Source of the DNA: Methanobacteriota archaeon
GTDB taxonomy: Archaea > Thermoplasmatota > Poseidoniia > Poseidoniales > Thalassarchaeaceae
Direction of reading: 5' to 3'
Assembly: GCA_014239955.1 (NCBI GenBank)
Contig: JAAZXW010000003.1
Coordinates: 1 to 51,916, forward strand
DNA: 51,916 bases
The notes below the pieces were generated by a model. It saw only the letters and a program-made list of their open reading frames with translations, searched no databases and was not told the origin of the DNA. Both the position numbers and the translations under genes were made by a program. Within the stretch, counting starts at the first letter, position 1; each line of letters begins with the position of its first letter. Below are positions 25,399-35,300 of this stretch, piece after piece.

Positions 25399-26226
25399 GT
25401 GAATGACGGCATTCTGAATATCTCTGGCTATCGATTCGTCGATTTGCCCGATCGTGATGACTTGCGTGAACCCTTTCTGGATAGATGCACCGAACTAGAT
25501 CTCAAAGGGACAATTCTATTGAGCCCCAATGGAATCAACTTCTTTCTGGCAGGGGAAGGGGGGACAGTGAACCAGTTTGTCGAATATCTGGAGTCGGACA
25601 AGCGTTTCTCAGGAATCCCAATAAAATTTAGTCGTACTGATTACCAGCCATTCCGTCGCATGCTCGTCAAGAGGAAGAATGAGATAATATCACTAGGGAT
25701 GCCGGAAATTAGACCATCCGAATTTACTGGACCTTACATCAAACCACTGGACTTCAAACACCTTCTGGATTATGGGGGGGACATCCTGGTGCTAGACACA
25801 AGGAATGATTACGAAACTAGAATTGGTTCCTTCGAAGGTTCCCTGGAACTTGGGATTTCTTCTTTCAGGGACTTCCCAGACGCCATCGAATCTCTCTCTG
25901 ACGAGTACAAGTCCAAGACTGTAGTGATGTACTGTACTGGCGGGATTAGGTGCGAGAAGGCCTCGGCAGTGATGTTGAATGCGGGTTTTGAAGACGTGAA
26001 GCAACTCGAAGGAGGCATTCTGGGCTACTTCGAAGAATGCGGCGGCTCTAATTGGAATGGGGATTGCTTCGTTTTCGACCAACGCGTTGCCCTTGATTAC
26101 AATTTGGCCGAGACCGATATCCAGATGTGTTTCAAGTGCCGTGAACCACTGTCTATGGATGAACAGAACTCTGACCACTACGTCATCGGGGAGCATTGCC
26201 CCTATTGTGCGACCATTCAGCATTGA
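25399..26226 (+). CDS. trhO: tRNA uridine(34) hydroxylase, rhodanese-domain (TrhO/YceA family)
   Basis: 275 residues from GTG 25399. An N-terminal acylphosphatase-like domain (~1-95; 'GYRFVDLPDRDDLREPFL', 'LDLKGTILLSPNGINFFLAG') is followed by a rhodanese domain (~110-215) with the active-site loop CTGGIRCEKAS and 'QLEGGILGYFEECGG', then 'WNGDCFVFDQRVALD'. This order is that of TrhO, which in bacteria installs 5-hydroxyuridine (ho5U) at tRNA wobble position 34 without molecular oxygen cofactors being well understood. The C-terminus adds a possible zinc site: CFKC and CPYC. It sits 40 nt after the proline dehydrogenase stop and may be co-transcribed. Confidence 0.9.
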   Translation: MNDGILNISGYRFVDLPDRDDLREPFLDRCTELDLKGTILLSPNGINFFLAGEGGTVNQFVEYLESDKRFSGIPIKFSRTDYQPFRRMLVKRKNEIISLGMPEIRPSEFTGPYIKPLDFKHLLDYGGDILVLDTRNDYETRIGSFEGSLELGISSFRDFPDAIESLSDEYKSKTVVMYCTGGIRCEKASAVMLNAGFEDVKQLEGGILGYFEECGGSNWNGDCFVFDQRVALDYNLAETDIQMCFKCREPLSMDEQNSDHYVIGEHCPYCATIQH

Positions 26227-26290
26227 TCTGGAAACCAGACTAAGGTCTTGGAACCGTCTGGTTCAAGTCTGACTACTTCTCGAACGAAGC

Positions 26291-28210
26291 ATGAGGCCAG
26301 CCTCAATAGCCATGCTTGTGATTTTGGTTTCCTTTCCACTTTCTTCATCGAGCGTAGCCATCTCTGAACCGGGAGGAGACCTCCCATGGTGGGAGGTTAC
26401 TTCCATGGATTTGGATCGTGATGGGATTCACGACGCGATATGGGTGGCAATTGAGAGCGAACTTCACGATTGGGTAGACTCGGACGACATGATTAGCGTG
26501 ATAGTTGACTTCGATCGCCAACCATCCGCCGAGGACCAAGAAATGCTAGAGCGAGAGGTCAACTTCCAAACCCAATTTCGCTATCACCTGATTGATAGCA
26601 TAGCTGGAAGGGTAGCAGTAGATGACATTGTCGAAATGTCTGATTTGCCCGGTGTCGTCCTCATCGAACTCGATGGAATTCTGACAATTCAGATGAATGA
26701 TGTGAAGGATGTCCACGGAATACCGATGATCTGGGAGGATACGGGTTACACGGGCAAAGGGAGCGTCGTCTCCATCATCGATACCGGGATTGATTCAGAA
26801 CACGTCGGACTTGACGACATGGATGATAATAATTCTACCAACGACTCCAAGGTCATTGCTTTCTACGACGCGGTGAACAATCCTGACAAGACCAACGGTA
26901 CCGAGGTGAAGGCCTATGACGATCAGGGGCACGGTTCTCATTGTGCTGGCATTACAGCTGGTACCGGTGCCCCTACCTACGAGTACATCGGCGTCGCACC
27001 GAAGGCACAGTTGGTTGGAGTCAAGGTCCTCGATGAAGGGGGTTCGGGATCCTTTGCCACGGTGATGGCTGGGATGCAGTGGACAGTCGACAAGAGACAT
27101 GACTTCAACATCAGGGCTGCCAGCATGAGCTTGGGAGGTTTCGGGCTAATCGAGTGGACATCTAGCGAGGAGGAAAGCGTAAACAGGATGGCCAACGAGA
27201 TGGTTAGGTCTGGCGTTGCGCTGTTCATTGCCGCCGGAAACTCCGCAGTAAGCGCTCAGATAGGAACCCCTGGTTCTGCCGAGGACGTGATTACAGTGGG
27301 CGCACTAGACAAGGACACTTCGATTGCTGTCTACTCCAGCCAGGGCCCTACTGAGGAGGGGAGGGTAAAACCCAACATTGCATTTGTTGGCTCCAGTGTC
27401 ATGGCTCCAGAGGCAAACTCTGGCGATGGTTATGTGGGCTACTCCGGCACTAGCATGGCCACCCCTGGCGCGGCAGGACTCGCCGCTCTCATGTACCAGG
27501 CAAATCCGGATCTCTCACCATTTGACATACGGAACATCATGCAGGAGACATCCACATACCGGCAGTGCCACTACATGCTTGCCAATGAGCCATGCGCAGA
27601 GGACTTGATTCCTAAGAACCGGCAGAACAATGTCTACGGCCACGGGCACGTCGAGGGTCTGCCGGCACTTCTCGAAGCAGCCAATTACATCTATTCCCTA
27701 AATACCGAACTCAACCTTAGCATAGACTCAGAAACGTTCGAGGGAAATCGACTCCATCTTTCCTCGGGCCAGTCTTTCCAGGTATTAGTGGAGGGTTCTC
27801 CAATGGAGGTTCAATGGAGGACATGGGATATGAGGGATAACTGGATGAGCCACCCAGACTTCTCCGAAGGGGATGCTATTTTCGAGATCAGCCATTCTAT
27901 GCTAATAGATAGGCTACAGTATCTCCCAGGAAACCAGATTGAGGGCAACCAGACAGTGATGGTCCGAGCGATTCTTGGTGACGAGGCTTCCACAAATCTA
28001 GTCGCACATGTGTTTGTCTTAGGATCAGAACCAGAAAATGGGCGTGACCAAGGGAGTCAGAATGGCAACTTGCTTGTATCGGCATTGTCACTAGTTGTCG
28101 CTCTCCTAATTTTGTTGCTTACACTAGCAGTTATGCGTCTTAGACAGGAAAGAGTGGACGATGAGGCCGAAGACAGTACGCACGCCTCCGTCAGATTTGA
28201 TGGGGACTAA
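26291..28210 (+). CDS. Secreted, C-terminally anchored subtilisin-like serine protease (S8)
   Basis: 639 residues. A signal peptide (~1-24) is followed by a short Asp-rich segment and an I9-like propeptide region (~50-130). The S8 catalytic domain carries Asp164 (SIIDTGID), His214 (DQGHGSHCAG), oxyanion Asn317 (AAGNSA) and Ser388 (YSGTSMATP), a complete triad. A beta-rich P/C-terminal domain (~470-590) precedes a TM at ~599-620 ('LLVSALSLVVALLILLLTLAVM') and a short charged tail. It should therefore be tethered to the outer face of the membrane and degrade extracellular protein or process surface proteins. The stop is only 2 nt from the convergent zinc-finger gene. Confidence 0.95.
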   Translation: MRPASIAMLVILVSFPLSSSSVAISEPGGDLPWWEVTSMDLDRDGIHDAIWVAIESELHDWVDSDDMISVIVDFDRQPSAEDQEMLEREVNFQTQFRYHLIDSIAGRVAVDDIVEMSDLPGVVLIELDGILTIQMNDVKDVHGIPMIWEDTGYTGKGSVVSIIDTGIDSEHVGLDDMDDNNSTNDSKVIAFYDAVNNPDKTNGTEVKAYDDQGHGSHCAGITAGTGAPTYEYIGVAPKAQLVGVKVLDEGGSGSFATVMAGMQWTVDKRHDFNIRAASMSLGGFGLIEWTSSEEESVNRMANEMVRSGVALFIAAGNSAVSAQIGTPGSAEDVITVGALDKDTSIAVYSSQGPTEEGRVKPNIAFVGSSVMAPEANSGDGYVGYSGTSMATPGAAGLAALMYQANPDLSPFDIRNIMQETSTYRQCHYMLANEPCAEDLIPKNRQNNVYGHGHVEGLPALLEAANYIYSLNTELNLSIDSETFEGNRLHLSSGQSFQVLVEGSPMEVQWRTWDMRDNWMSHPDFSEGDAIFEISHSMLIDRLQYLPGNQIEGNQTVMVRAILGDEASTNLVAHVFVLGSEPENGRDQGSQNGNLLVSALSLVVALLILLLTLAVMRLRQERVDDEAEDSTHASVRFDGD

Positions 28211-28212
28211 CC

Positions 28213-28809
28213 TCAACGATACGTATTCTCGGGGAGGTGGAGGTATATTCTACGAATCTCGTTCGCAACTCTGCTTCCCGTGAGCGTCCTGCCCTTTCCC
28301 GTGTGAATTGCCCTTATTCTCCATCTCGAATCTGCGAAGTTAATGATTGAACCACACGAGAATAACCGGTCGGGTTCGCATTCCAATTTTCCTGATTCAC
28401 TGAATTCCCCACTGGTCATTGTGATGCCAACTACTGTCTTGTCAGATCTCGTTGCCCACATGGAAAAAATCTTAGATGCGCTGAGGATTTGTTCTGAACG
28501 TGAATCATAATTGTCAATTCTTGTCACCATCCAAGTGATTTCTCGATGCTCGAACATGTCGCCAACGGAGATATCCTCGTCCTCGTCGACCTCAATTTCT
28601 ACACTGAAACTGTCTCTCCCATCCGATAAGGTAGTGTTCACCATTACTGGCCTGGGGGGGCGGATTAGGATAATGTGGACTAGTGAGCACGAATCACATC
28701 TTGCCAAGACATCCTCCCCCTTTCCCTTTTGAGTCCTCTTGATAATTGAATGCCCAGTAACTTCGCCGCAATCAGGGCACTCGGACAAAGCACCTTCGTC
28801 ATCATCCAT
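28213..28809 (-). CDS. HVO_0476-family zinc finger protein
   Basis: About 198 residues from ATG 28809, which opens directly on a C4 zinc ribbon (Cys11, Cys14, Cys38, Cys41: 'CPDCG...CDSC'). The body, with 'VNTTLSDGRDSFSVEIEVDEDEDISVGDMFEHREITWMVTRID' and 'RWRIRAIHTGKGRTLTGSRVANEIRRIY', matches the archaeal HVO_0476 family I recall: a zinc ribbon plus a small beta-barrel domain. Its biochemical role is unknown; an RNA- or ribosome-related role has been suggested only by phyletic pattern. An upstream ATG at 28866 would add 19 residues. It is divergent from the methyltransferase-like gene, about 75 nt apart. Confidence 0.82.
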   Translation of the reverse strand: MDDDEGALSECPDCGEVTGHSIIKRTQKGKGEDVLARCDSCSLVHIILIRPPRPVMVNTTLSDGRDSFSVEIEVDEDEDISVGDMFEHREITWMVTRIDNYDSRSEQILSASKIFSMWATRSDKTVVGITMTSGEFSESGKLECEPDRLFSCGSIINFADSRWRIRAIHTGKGRTLTGSRVANEIRRIYLHLPENTYR

Positions 28810-28884
28810 GCATAATCGTGATGAGGCCGGGTATTCAACCCATCCTAGAGTATTATTGAAGTGCAAGCCTCGTCAGAGTAAAAC

Positions 28885-29679
28885 GTGGACGGTGGCGGTA
28901 AGGGGGCAGATCTTCCTCAGATGTCTGATTCTGATGTTATGAATCTCCTCCTCTCTGAGGACGTTGAGAGGAATCAGTCCGAACCCGATGTAGCATCCAG
29001 CATAGGGGAACAGATGCTGCACATGGACCTCCCCTTGTTGCCTAGATCTGTGAGGGCTAGGATTCGGGACATCTGCTCTAGAATAAAACCAAGTAACGCA
29101 GCTCTCGTAGGTGGTGGTATTGGCCATCTCTCTGCATGGCTCTTTGACCTATGGTCAACAAGTAATGAGGACCACCCAGAAAGGCAAGTAAATCCCCCAG
29201 AGGCTTTCAGAATAATAGAGCCCGGCACCAGATTTTGTGTGATAATTGATAGATTAATCAGGAGATACGAGGCAGAAGACTGGGCTCAAGTGGTTTCTAT
29301 GACATGGCAAGAGGTATTTGCAGAGACTTTGTCCTCACGAGCCTCAAATGTCTCTATCCCTGAATCTGCCCTAAATTCCGTCCTCCCAATGCCCTTGGAC
29401 TTGATTCTAATTGACTTGCCGGAAGAGGAAAGAATTGCAGCTGCTGCAGCGGCATTCGATTTAGTGGCGCCAGGGGGGCTAGTACTTCTGCTGGAACCAA
29501 CCGTTCCAACCGGTGATGTGGGTGATTTCTCAGAGGGGGCGGAACCAACTCCGGCCCAGTTGAAGGTGCAGTCATTCAACTCGTGGATCGAACTTGTCAA
29601 AAGAATCAATGAGGTAGACTCTGTTGGTTTTACAGATCTGTCAGGCGGCACCATTGTGGCCTTTCTGAAGGATCATTAG
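28885..29679 (+). CDS. Rossmann-like SAM-dependent methyltransferase-like protein
   Basis: 264 residues from GTG 28885 (ATG 28921 is an alternative start). The region ~70-80 'AALVGGGIGHLSAWLFDLW' has the glycine-rich loop of class I methyltransferases, 'FRIIEPGTRFCVIIDRLIRRY' matches the acidic second strand and helix, 'PLDLILIDLPEEE' is motif IV-like, and 'LVAPGGLVLLLEP' is the strand-5 motif ('LkpGG.lv...'). The domain resembles the archaeal/mitochondrial Rsm22-type proteins (small-subunit assembly), but I cannot distinguish this from other class I enzymes by eye. No zinc-cluster Cys of Rsm22 is seen. Its last 39 nt overlap the convergent subtilase gene. Confidence 0.72.
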   Translation: MDGGGKGADLPQMSDSDVMNLLLSEDVERNQSEPDVASSIGEQMLHMDLPLLPRSVRARIRDICSRIKPSNAALVGGGIGHLSAWLFDLWSTSNEDHPERQVNPPEAFRIIEPGTRFCVIIDRLIRRYEAEDWAQVVSMTWQEVFAETLSSRASNVSIPESALNSVLPMPLDLILIDLPEEERIAAAAAAFDLVAPGGLVLLLEPTVPTGDVGDFSEGAEPTPAQLKVQSFNSWIELVKRINEVDSVGFTDLSGGTIVAFLKDH

Positions 29680-30840
29680 TGCCCCATCATCCTCCGAGTG
29701 AGAAATTAATCGGTCAATTCTGAGGTGCCCGTATCCATAGTGATCGTCATGCGAATCTTGACCCTCCCTCATCTGTGAGGTCTGTGTTATTGCTTCCTTA
29801 ACCGACTCGATCGATTGCCTTCCCGAAGAGTTCTCCCTCTGTAGGTCCGGATCCTCCTGCAGCAGAAGTGCTAGGGAACCACTTACCCATGCCGTGGCTG
29901 CTGATGTGCCACTGGACCAACCCCACCATCCACTGTTCCCAACCTCGGAGGCCATCAGCACCGGGACCTCGTGACCGGGAGCTACAATCTCCGGTTTCTT
30001 GTCCGGATCGTTTCTTGGTAGGATTGGATTTGGCCAAAGTCTTCCATCGTTATCCCCCTCAGAACTGCCAGACCAGATTCCTCCTGTGCGAGTAATTCCA
30101 CCAACGCATATCACGTCCTCAATCGAACCCGGAGAACCCACGTCTCCGTCATCGTCTTCGCCATCATTGCCCGCAGAAGCAACTACGAATACACCTTTGT
30201 CCAATGCGTCGTCCACTGATTGCTCCAATTGATCGGTTGTGAATAATCCCGATCCGAAACTCTGTCCCCCCCCCAGGCTGAGAGAAATGATATCTGCTCC
30301 CTGTTGGACGCACCAGTCAACAGAATCGGCAACTGCATTTGCGCTCCCCTGACCTTCACCGTCAATAGCCTTCGCTACTAGGAGATCAACCCCCGTGGAA
30401 ATCCCCTTCAATCCACCATCCGCCACAATAATGCCAGACATTGCTGTACCGTGCCCCTCATCGTCATAGGGGTCATCAATGCCATTCACTGAATCCCGCC
30501 ATCCCTTCAATTCGAGACTCCTTAGATCGGGATGGCTGAGGTCTATTCCAGAGTCAACAACGCAAAGAACAACCCCTTTACCATCAAGTCCAGATAGCGA
30601 GTGGTCATTTACCCCGACAAGATTCCGGTATTCCGCTTCCCATGAGGACAGGGCCGAAGACGGTCTTTCGATAACCAGATCCTGTCCTTTCCATAGGTAG
30701 AGTAGTGCAATGGAAGAAGCCACTACAACTAGAAGTGATAGGCTGATAGCGACAATGGTTCCAGCAGCATCTTTCTTCGAGACATCTTCGAAATCGCTGC
30801 CTCCAGCATCTTGAAATTCATTAGTCGGATCCTTCACCAA
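29641..30840 (-). CDS. N-terminally anchored subtilisin-like serine protease (S8)
   Basis: 399 residues. A cytosolic start (1-27) is followed by a TM at ~28-50 ('TIVAISLSLLVVVASSIALLYLW'), so the enzyme faces outward as a type II protein without a recognisable I9 propeptide. The triad is complete: Asp96 (VVDSGID), His130 (DEGHGTAMSG), oxyanion Asn225 (SAGNDG), Ser313 (SSGTSAATA). This is a minimal subtilase, unlike the longer C-anchored paralogue at 26291-28210, so the two differ in topology. It overlaps the downstream convergent methyltransferase-like gene by 39 nt and the upstream membrane protein gene by 7 nt, implying an operon with the latter. Confidence 0.94.
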   Translation of the reverse strand: MVKDPTNEFQDAGGSDFEDVSKKDAAGTIVAISLSLLVVVASSIALLYLWKGQDLVIERPSSALSSWEAEYRNLVGVNDHSLSGLDGKGVVLCVVDSGIDLSHPDLRSLELKGWRDSVNGIDDPYDDEGHGTAMSGIIVADGGLKGISTGVDLLVAKAIDGEGQGSANAVADSVDWCVQQGADIISLSLGGGQSFGSGLFTTDQLEQSVDDALDKGVFVVASAGNDGEDDDGDVGSPGSIEDVICVGGITRTGGIWSGSSEGDNDGRLWPNPILPRNDPDKKPEIVAPGHEVPVLMASEVGNSGWWGWSSGTSAATAWVSGSLALLLQEDPDLQRENSSGRQSIESVKEAITQTSQMREGQDSHDDHYGYGHLRIDRLISHSEDDGALMILQKGHNGAA

Positions 30841-31991
30841 GCCTCAACCCTTCCAAAGTGACTTCCCACTGGGGTGTTGGAACCACAGTTTGTGCACACC
30901 ACTCTAGATGGAATTCTTGCTCCACATTCCTCACATTCCGATCCAGTCACGCCTTTCCCAGAGCAGTCATCCGATTCGCAGGGAATGCTGATTTCACCAG
31001 TCATTTCCTGAATCACGGCTGTGTTTTGGTTACAAACTGGGCATTTGCCCTGTTCGGATTTCTTTGGCTCAAACACTTCTCCCGAAACCTCTAGTGCCCT
31101 GGATGATTGAATCCTTGCCTCAGTTGCCCCAAGCATGAATTCGGGAAACCAGACAATTTCAAGTAGTAGAAATGTGGCGATTATCCCTGTAAAAAGATGA
31201 AGTATGGATAAGGAATAGTTGAAGTCCAAATCACCAGGACTCGGAGCTACAGAATGAGTGCTGCCCCAGAAGCTGATATTCAGAAAAATAATCCAGACTG
31301 CAATCCCAAGACTCCAAGCAAGGAGGCTGTGGTCCCTCCAAGCCCTTTCAATGACTCTAGGATCGGGGTGGAAGTGCTTTCTCTGCACATGTATGTCCCT
31401 AGTTTCGACCACTGCCCTCCTAACTACGAAAACCGATAGAAAGAGCATCACTAGGTTTGAAACCATGATCCAAATCCATCCGCCAATTCCTGATTCCCAT
31501 GGGAAAGTAGGGTTATCTGCGTGTGTTTTGATGTAGCCAAACTGGATAAAACCCATCCCAATCAATAGATAGACCATGTTTTCCCTCATTATCGGATAGC
31601 TATTCCAAAGCATCACAACGAATGAAACCCAGCAAACTAACGAAAGAAGTGCCAGTATTAGGGCTAGGTCCTCCATGTGCAAGAAACCGCTCTTTTCGCC
31701 ACCCAGGATCCCCCATCTGTTGTAGTCCCCACCACTGGAAATCTCGCCAATCCCAAGATCCCATGTGCCCAGAAAGAACCCTGAAACGAATAAACCGACC
31801 ATTATCCCTTCCTTAGCTCCCCAGTATTTTCTGACTAGGAAAATATTGTACTTTACTTCAGATAATAGCACATCTACAATACCCAACCTATTGTCTACTT
31901 TGGAGAACATTTTGCCGACCGGGTAATCACTCAACCTATCCACCAGGCGTTCTTCGCTAACCCCCGAATCGCCCTCTCCCGCCTGCACCAT
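30834..31991 (-). CDS. Six-TM membrane protein with C-terminal double zinc ribbon
   Basis: 385 residues. The N-terminal ~270 residues contain about six hydrophobic helices ('EGIMVGLFVSGFFLGTW', 'LALILALLSLVCWVSFVVMLW', 'MVYLLIGMGFIQFGYI', 'WIWIMVSNLVMLFLSVFVV', 'LAWSLGIAVWIIFLNISFW', 'ILHLFTGIIATFLLLEIVW'). The last ~70 residues hold four CxxC-type knuckles: CPVC, CESDDC, CEEC and CTNC, suggesting two zinc ribbons in the cytosol. The family is not recognised. It heads a two-gene unit with the N-anchored subtilase (7 nt overlap), so the pair may form a membrane proteolysis module, with this protein as sensor or partner. That link is inference from gene order. Confidence 0.78.
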   Translation of the reverse strand: MVQAGEGDSGVSEERLVDRLSDYPVGKMFSKVDNRLGIVDVLLSEVKYNIFLVRKYWGAKEGIMVGLFVSGFFLGTWDLGIGEISSGGDYNRWGILGGEKSGFLHMEDLALILALLSLVCWVSFVVMLWNSYPIMRENMVYLLIGMGFIQFGYIKTHADNPTFPWESGIGGWIWIMVSNLVMLFLSVFVVRRAVVETRDIHVQRKHFHPDPRVIERAWRDHSLLAWSLGIAVWIIFLNISFWGSTHSVAPSPGDLDFNYSLSILHLFTGIIATFLLLEIVWFPEFMLGATEARIQSSRALEVSGEVFEPKKSEQGKCPVCNQNTAVIQEMTGEISIPCESDDCSGKGVTGSECEECGARIPSRVVCTNCGSNTPVGSHFGRVEAW

Positions 31992-32067
31992 GTTCTTGTG
32001 AGGCCATTGGCATTGAATAAGAAACTCGTCCCCAGAGTAATACGATTGACATCAATTGGAAAGATAT

Positions 32068-32154
32068 TGGCGCCGAGGGCGAGATTTGAACTCGCGCGGG
32101 AAAAATCCCACGGGCTTTCCAGGCCCGCGCAATACCGGGCTATGCGACCTCGGC
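32068..32154 (-). tRNA. tRNA-Ser (GGA anticodon), 3' CCA encoded
   Basis: Reading the minus strand, the acceptor pairs GCCGAGG (32154-32148) with CCTCGGC (32078-32072); discriminator G at 32071; CCA at 32070-32068. The anticodon stem CGGGC/GCCCG encloses CTGGAAA, giving GGA for Ser (UCC/UCU codons). A long variable arm (GGGATTTTTCCC type) marks a class II tRNA, and the T arm is GCGAG-TTCAAAT-CTCGC. No intron is visible. Confidence 0.96.
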
Positions 32155-32257
32155 TACTGGGGCGCACCGACCCATTAGTTTTCACACTGACGTTGGTAGA
32201 AGTCCGTCCCTTGGTAGTCGCCACGATTAAACCGCCCCCTTCGGTCGTCGCCGCGCT

Positions 32258-32332
32258 GCCACTGTGGCTTAGAGGTATAGCGTCGCCTTGGTAAGGCGAA
32301 GGTCGGGGGTTCAATTCCCCCCAGTGGCTCCA
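32258..32332 (+). tRNA. tRNA-Thr (GGU anticodon), 3' CCA encoded
   Basis: The acceptor pairs GCCACTG (32258-32264) with CAGTGGC (32322-32328); discriminator T at 32329; CCA at 32330-32332. The anticodon stem TCGCC/GGCGA encloses TTGGTAA, giving anticodon GGT (Thr, ACC/ACU). The T arm is GGGGG-TTCAATT-CCCCC. Divergent from tRNA-Ser with a ~100-nt gap that probably holds both promoters; no ORF or other element is evident in that gap. Confidence 0.95.
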
Positions 32333-32392
32333 TCTAAAAGTCCCTTTTCTTAGAGTTACGTAGATTGGTTCATAACTGACACAATCCACAGC

Positions 32393-35300
32393 ATGAGCAT
32401 GCCCAGTGAACGCGCAAGACTTGCTATTGTTATGACCCTACTAATGATGCTGTCCCCAATATCATACGCAGGTGTATCTAATTGGTCCGGGCCCTCGATA
32501 ATCAATAGCCAAGGAAGCCCTACGGTAGTGGACGGATTCACAGTACCTACGAACTCTACAATAATGGATGGATGGGTCCACGTTACTAATTCGCCACCCT
32601 CTTCTTCTTCAGATTCAGGAATTACCTGGGACGGAGATAATTTCGCCACTGGAAACCTAGTTGGGGTTGAGGTGAACGATGAAGGTGAGTTGATACTCAA
32701 GGACGACGGCACTCGCTCCAATGTGAGCACATTCGATGTAGGGGAGATCGAAGTATCTCTAAATCCTGCATACGAGTATTCTCCAGGGTGGCGCAGGGTC
32801 TTCGTAAAATCCTCATCCTCAAACCTTTCAGACTGTGGAGGCTCAGCCGGGGACTACGTAAATCATGGACTCGATAGCAACTTTGATCAGGTCCTGAACG
32901 ACGACGAAATCCTCGAATCCATATTCTACTGCGAGACATTTGCAAATGGCGACGTCATCACTTCCCTATCAATAGACGATCCAGGGGATGGGTACACTTC
33001 TGGGAATCTATCTGCAACTGGAGGGGGCGGGTCAGGATTCTCTGGGTCATATACGGTGAGTTCCGGCATAGAGAGCATCACAATCAATGATGGAGGTTCA
33101 GGCTTTGATGCCACTGATCAGGTTATGATACAGTGTCAGTGCGATGGTTCTGGGGTCGAAGCATCGGTTGGGTCGGTCGATTCCAGCGGAACAATCACAT
33201 CAATCACCATTGACTCTCCTGGGTCTGGATATCAATCATCAGACGTTATTGCTGTTGGAGTGGCAAATGGGACCGGTGAGTCTCTTTCGGCAAATGTCTA
33301 CTCTACTGGAGTCGTTCACTCTACAGAGGTAACGGATGGGGGTGCCAGCTACACTTCTTCACCCACGATAGTAATCAGCGACTCCAGCGGTTCTGGAGGG
33401 GATATTTCAGCGATATTAGGGGCTTATTACGAATACGAGGTTGACATAATCTCAGAGCCCAGTGGAGGCAACTGCTCATATGCCGGATTCAAGCTTGAAG
33501 CGGGCCTAGATTTGAATGGGAATAGGAATCTTGATGATTCTGAGATTTCTGAGACGGCCTTTATCTGCCATGAGAGCAAACTTTGGCGGGCCACGACATT
33601 CTTAGATCTGAATGGAAGTATTTTCGGCGAGGAGCAGACTCTGACACATGGCGTCGTTCCAGCTTCATCCACACAAGGTCTGGTTTCCGCTGGAACTATG
33701 CCCGGCGAACCTGTCCCTGCAGGAACATTCGGACATCTTCTTATCCCCGAGCAGAATGTTCCAAGGGGCGAATACATTAGCTCATACTACCTCACTTTCG
33801 ATCACTGGTATCATGTTGACAGCACTTCCTCCGGTGGGGGGGACGGCACATGGGTCGAATATCGTCTAAAATCAGATTCACTCTGGAGCGATTGGAACTA
33901 CATTGAACCTCAGGGCGGCTACCCTAGCTCTCTTTCTACAGATGCCCCCACTCCAAATGGAGCGGCATCACCCGTCCCAGTCTTTGCCTCGCCGTCTCAC
34001 AGCGGATGGGTTACTAGTAATTTCTCGATTTCATCATTGACGGGAATAGATGACTCCAATAAGATTCAGTTCAGATTCGTAATCTGGACTCATCCTGATG
34101 CCGCCAACGAAAGGCCAGGCTGGTTCGTCGACAATGTACAAATCATCAACCAGGGAGTGGATCTAGATGTCTGGCATCACGGTTGCTTCACAACAACTTC
34201 TACTTCTTGCACATACAACTCCAATGCATACGGGATCCTGGAGCGGAACATCGACCTAACGGGGACCAACTCCACCTCCAAGATCGAGTTCAACATGGAG
34301 TGGGACCTTGAGGGGGGTTCCAGTGACAACGCATGCGTCGAACTTTCGCTGAATGGAAACACATGGGCCGACATCTCATCTAGCACCAGCAGCACCTCCT
34401 CGGATTGCTCTGCAAGATCAGGTCCAATTCCTGGAAACGGATACGTTGCCGATGACGGACAAACATATGGGGATCAGAACGGTGACCTCAGACTAGTTTC
34501 ATTCGACATACCCGCGGGATTCCAGGACCAATCCAACGTGGACATCAGGATCGTTGTTGACACAAGCACTTCTTTCAATTATGGGGGGACTACTCAAGAT
34601 GCCAGAGAGGGCCTAACTATTTCCCAATTCAGAATTGTAGACTATAACGGGAGTACTCTGTTCATAGACGAATTCAACTCATCCTCAACGATGTCGCACT
34701 ATGGGATGCCAGATTCCCAAGGAAACCCTGCTCCCGATGACTGGATTTATCGATCGATTCCCAAGGGGGGGAATTCGTTAATGCTTGGGTTCGAGGACTC
34801 AACAGCCAACTCCCCCACGGTTTCCGAAGCCCCAGGATGGTCCAGGTCGACCGCTTTAACGTGCAACAATGACAAATGTAAATTCACCCTAAACAAGGTC
34901 TCTACTAACTCGGGGCCCCCAAAGACTTCTTCTTTCCCGTATGCATACGGAATCGGGTTCTCTGGGAATTATGAGAACGGAATTGACGAAGCCAGGCTAA
35001 TCTCTCCTCTCTATGACATCCCAATGAACGGAACTTCCTATCTCACGTTTGACCACTGGTCATGTGCTGAGGCTGGATGGGATGGCGGTGCCGTATTCAT
35101 CAGGGTAAATGGTGGAGCATGGCAGTACTTCGATCCGGGATGGTATACCGGGACATCATCTTCCTTCTCAGGGCACAATCTCCAGGGATTGGGAATCTTT
35201 ACCATGGATCACTGCACTGGAACAGCTTGGAACGGGCAATGGTCTTCAACTAGCGAGATGACGAATCTAAGAGCGAACCTGGATGCTTACAAGGGGGACT

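Noticed and set aside
25792-26223. 143-codon frame antisense to trhO
   Set aside because: Overlaps a gene with conserved active-site motif; no family similarity.
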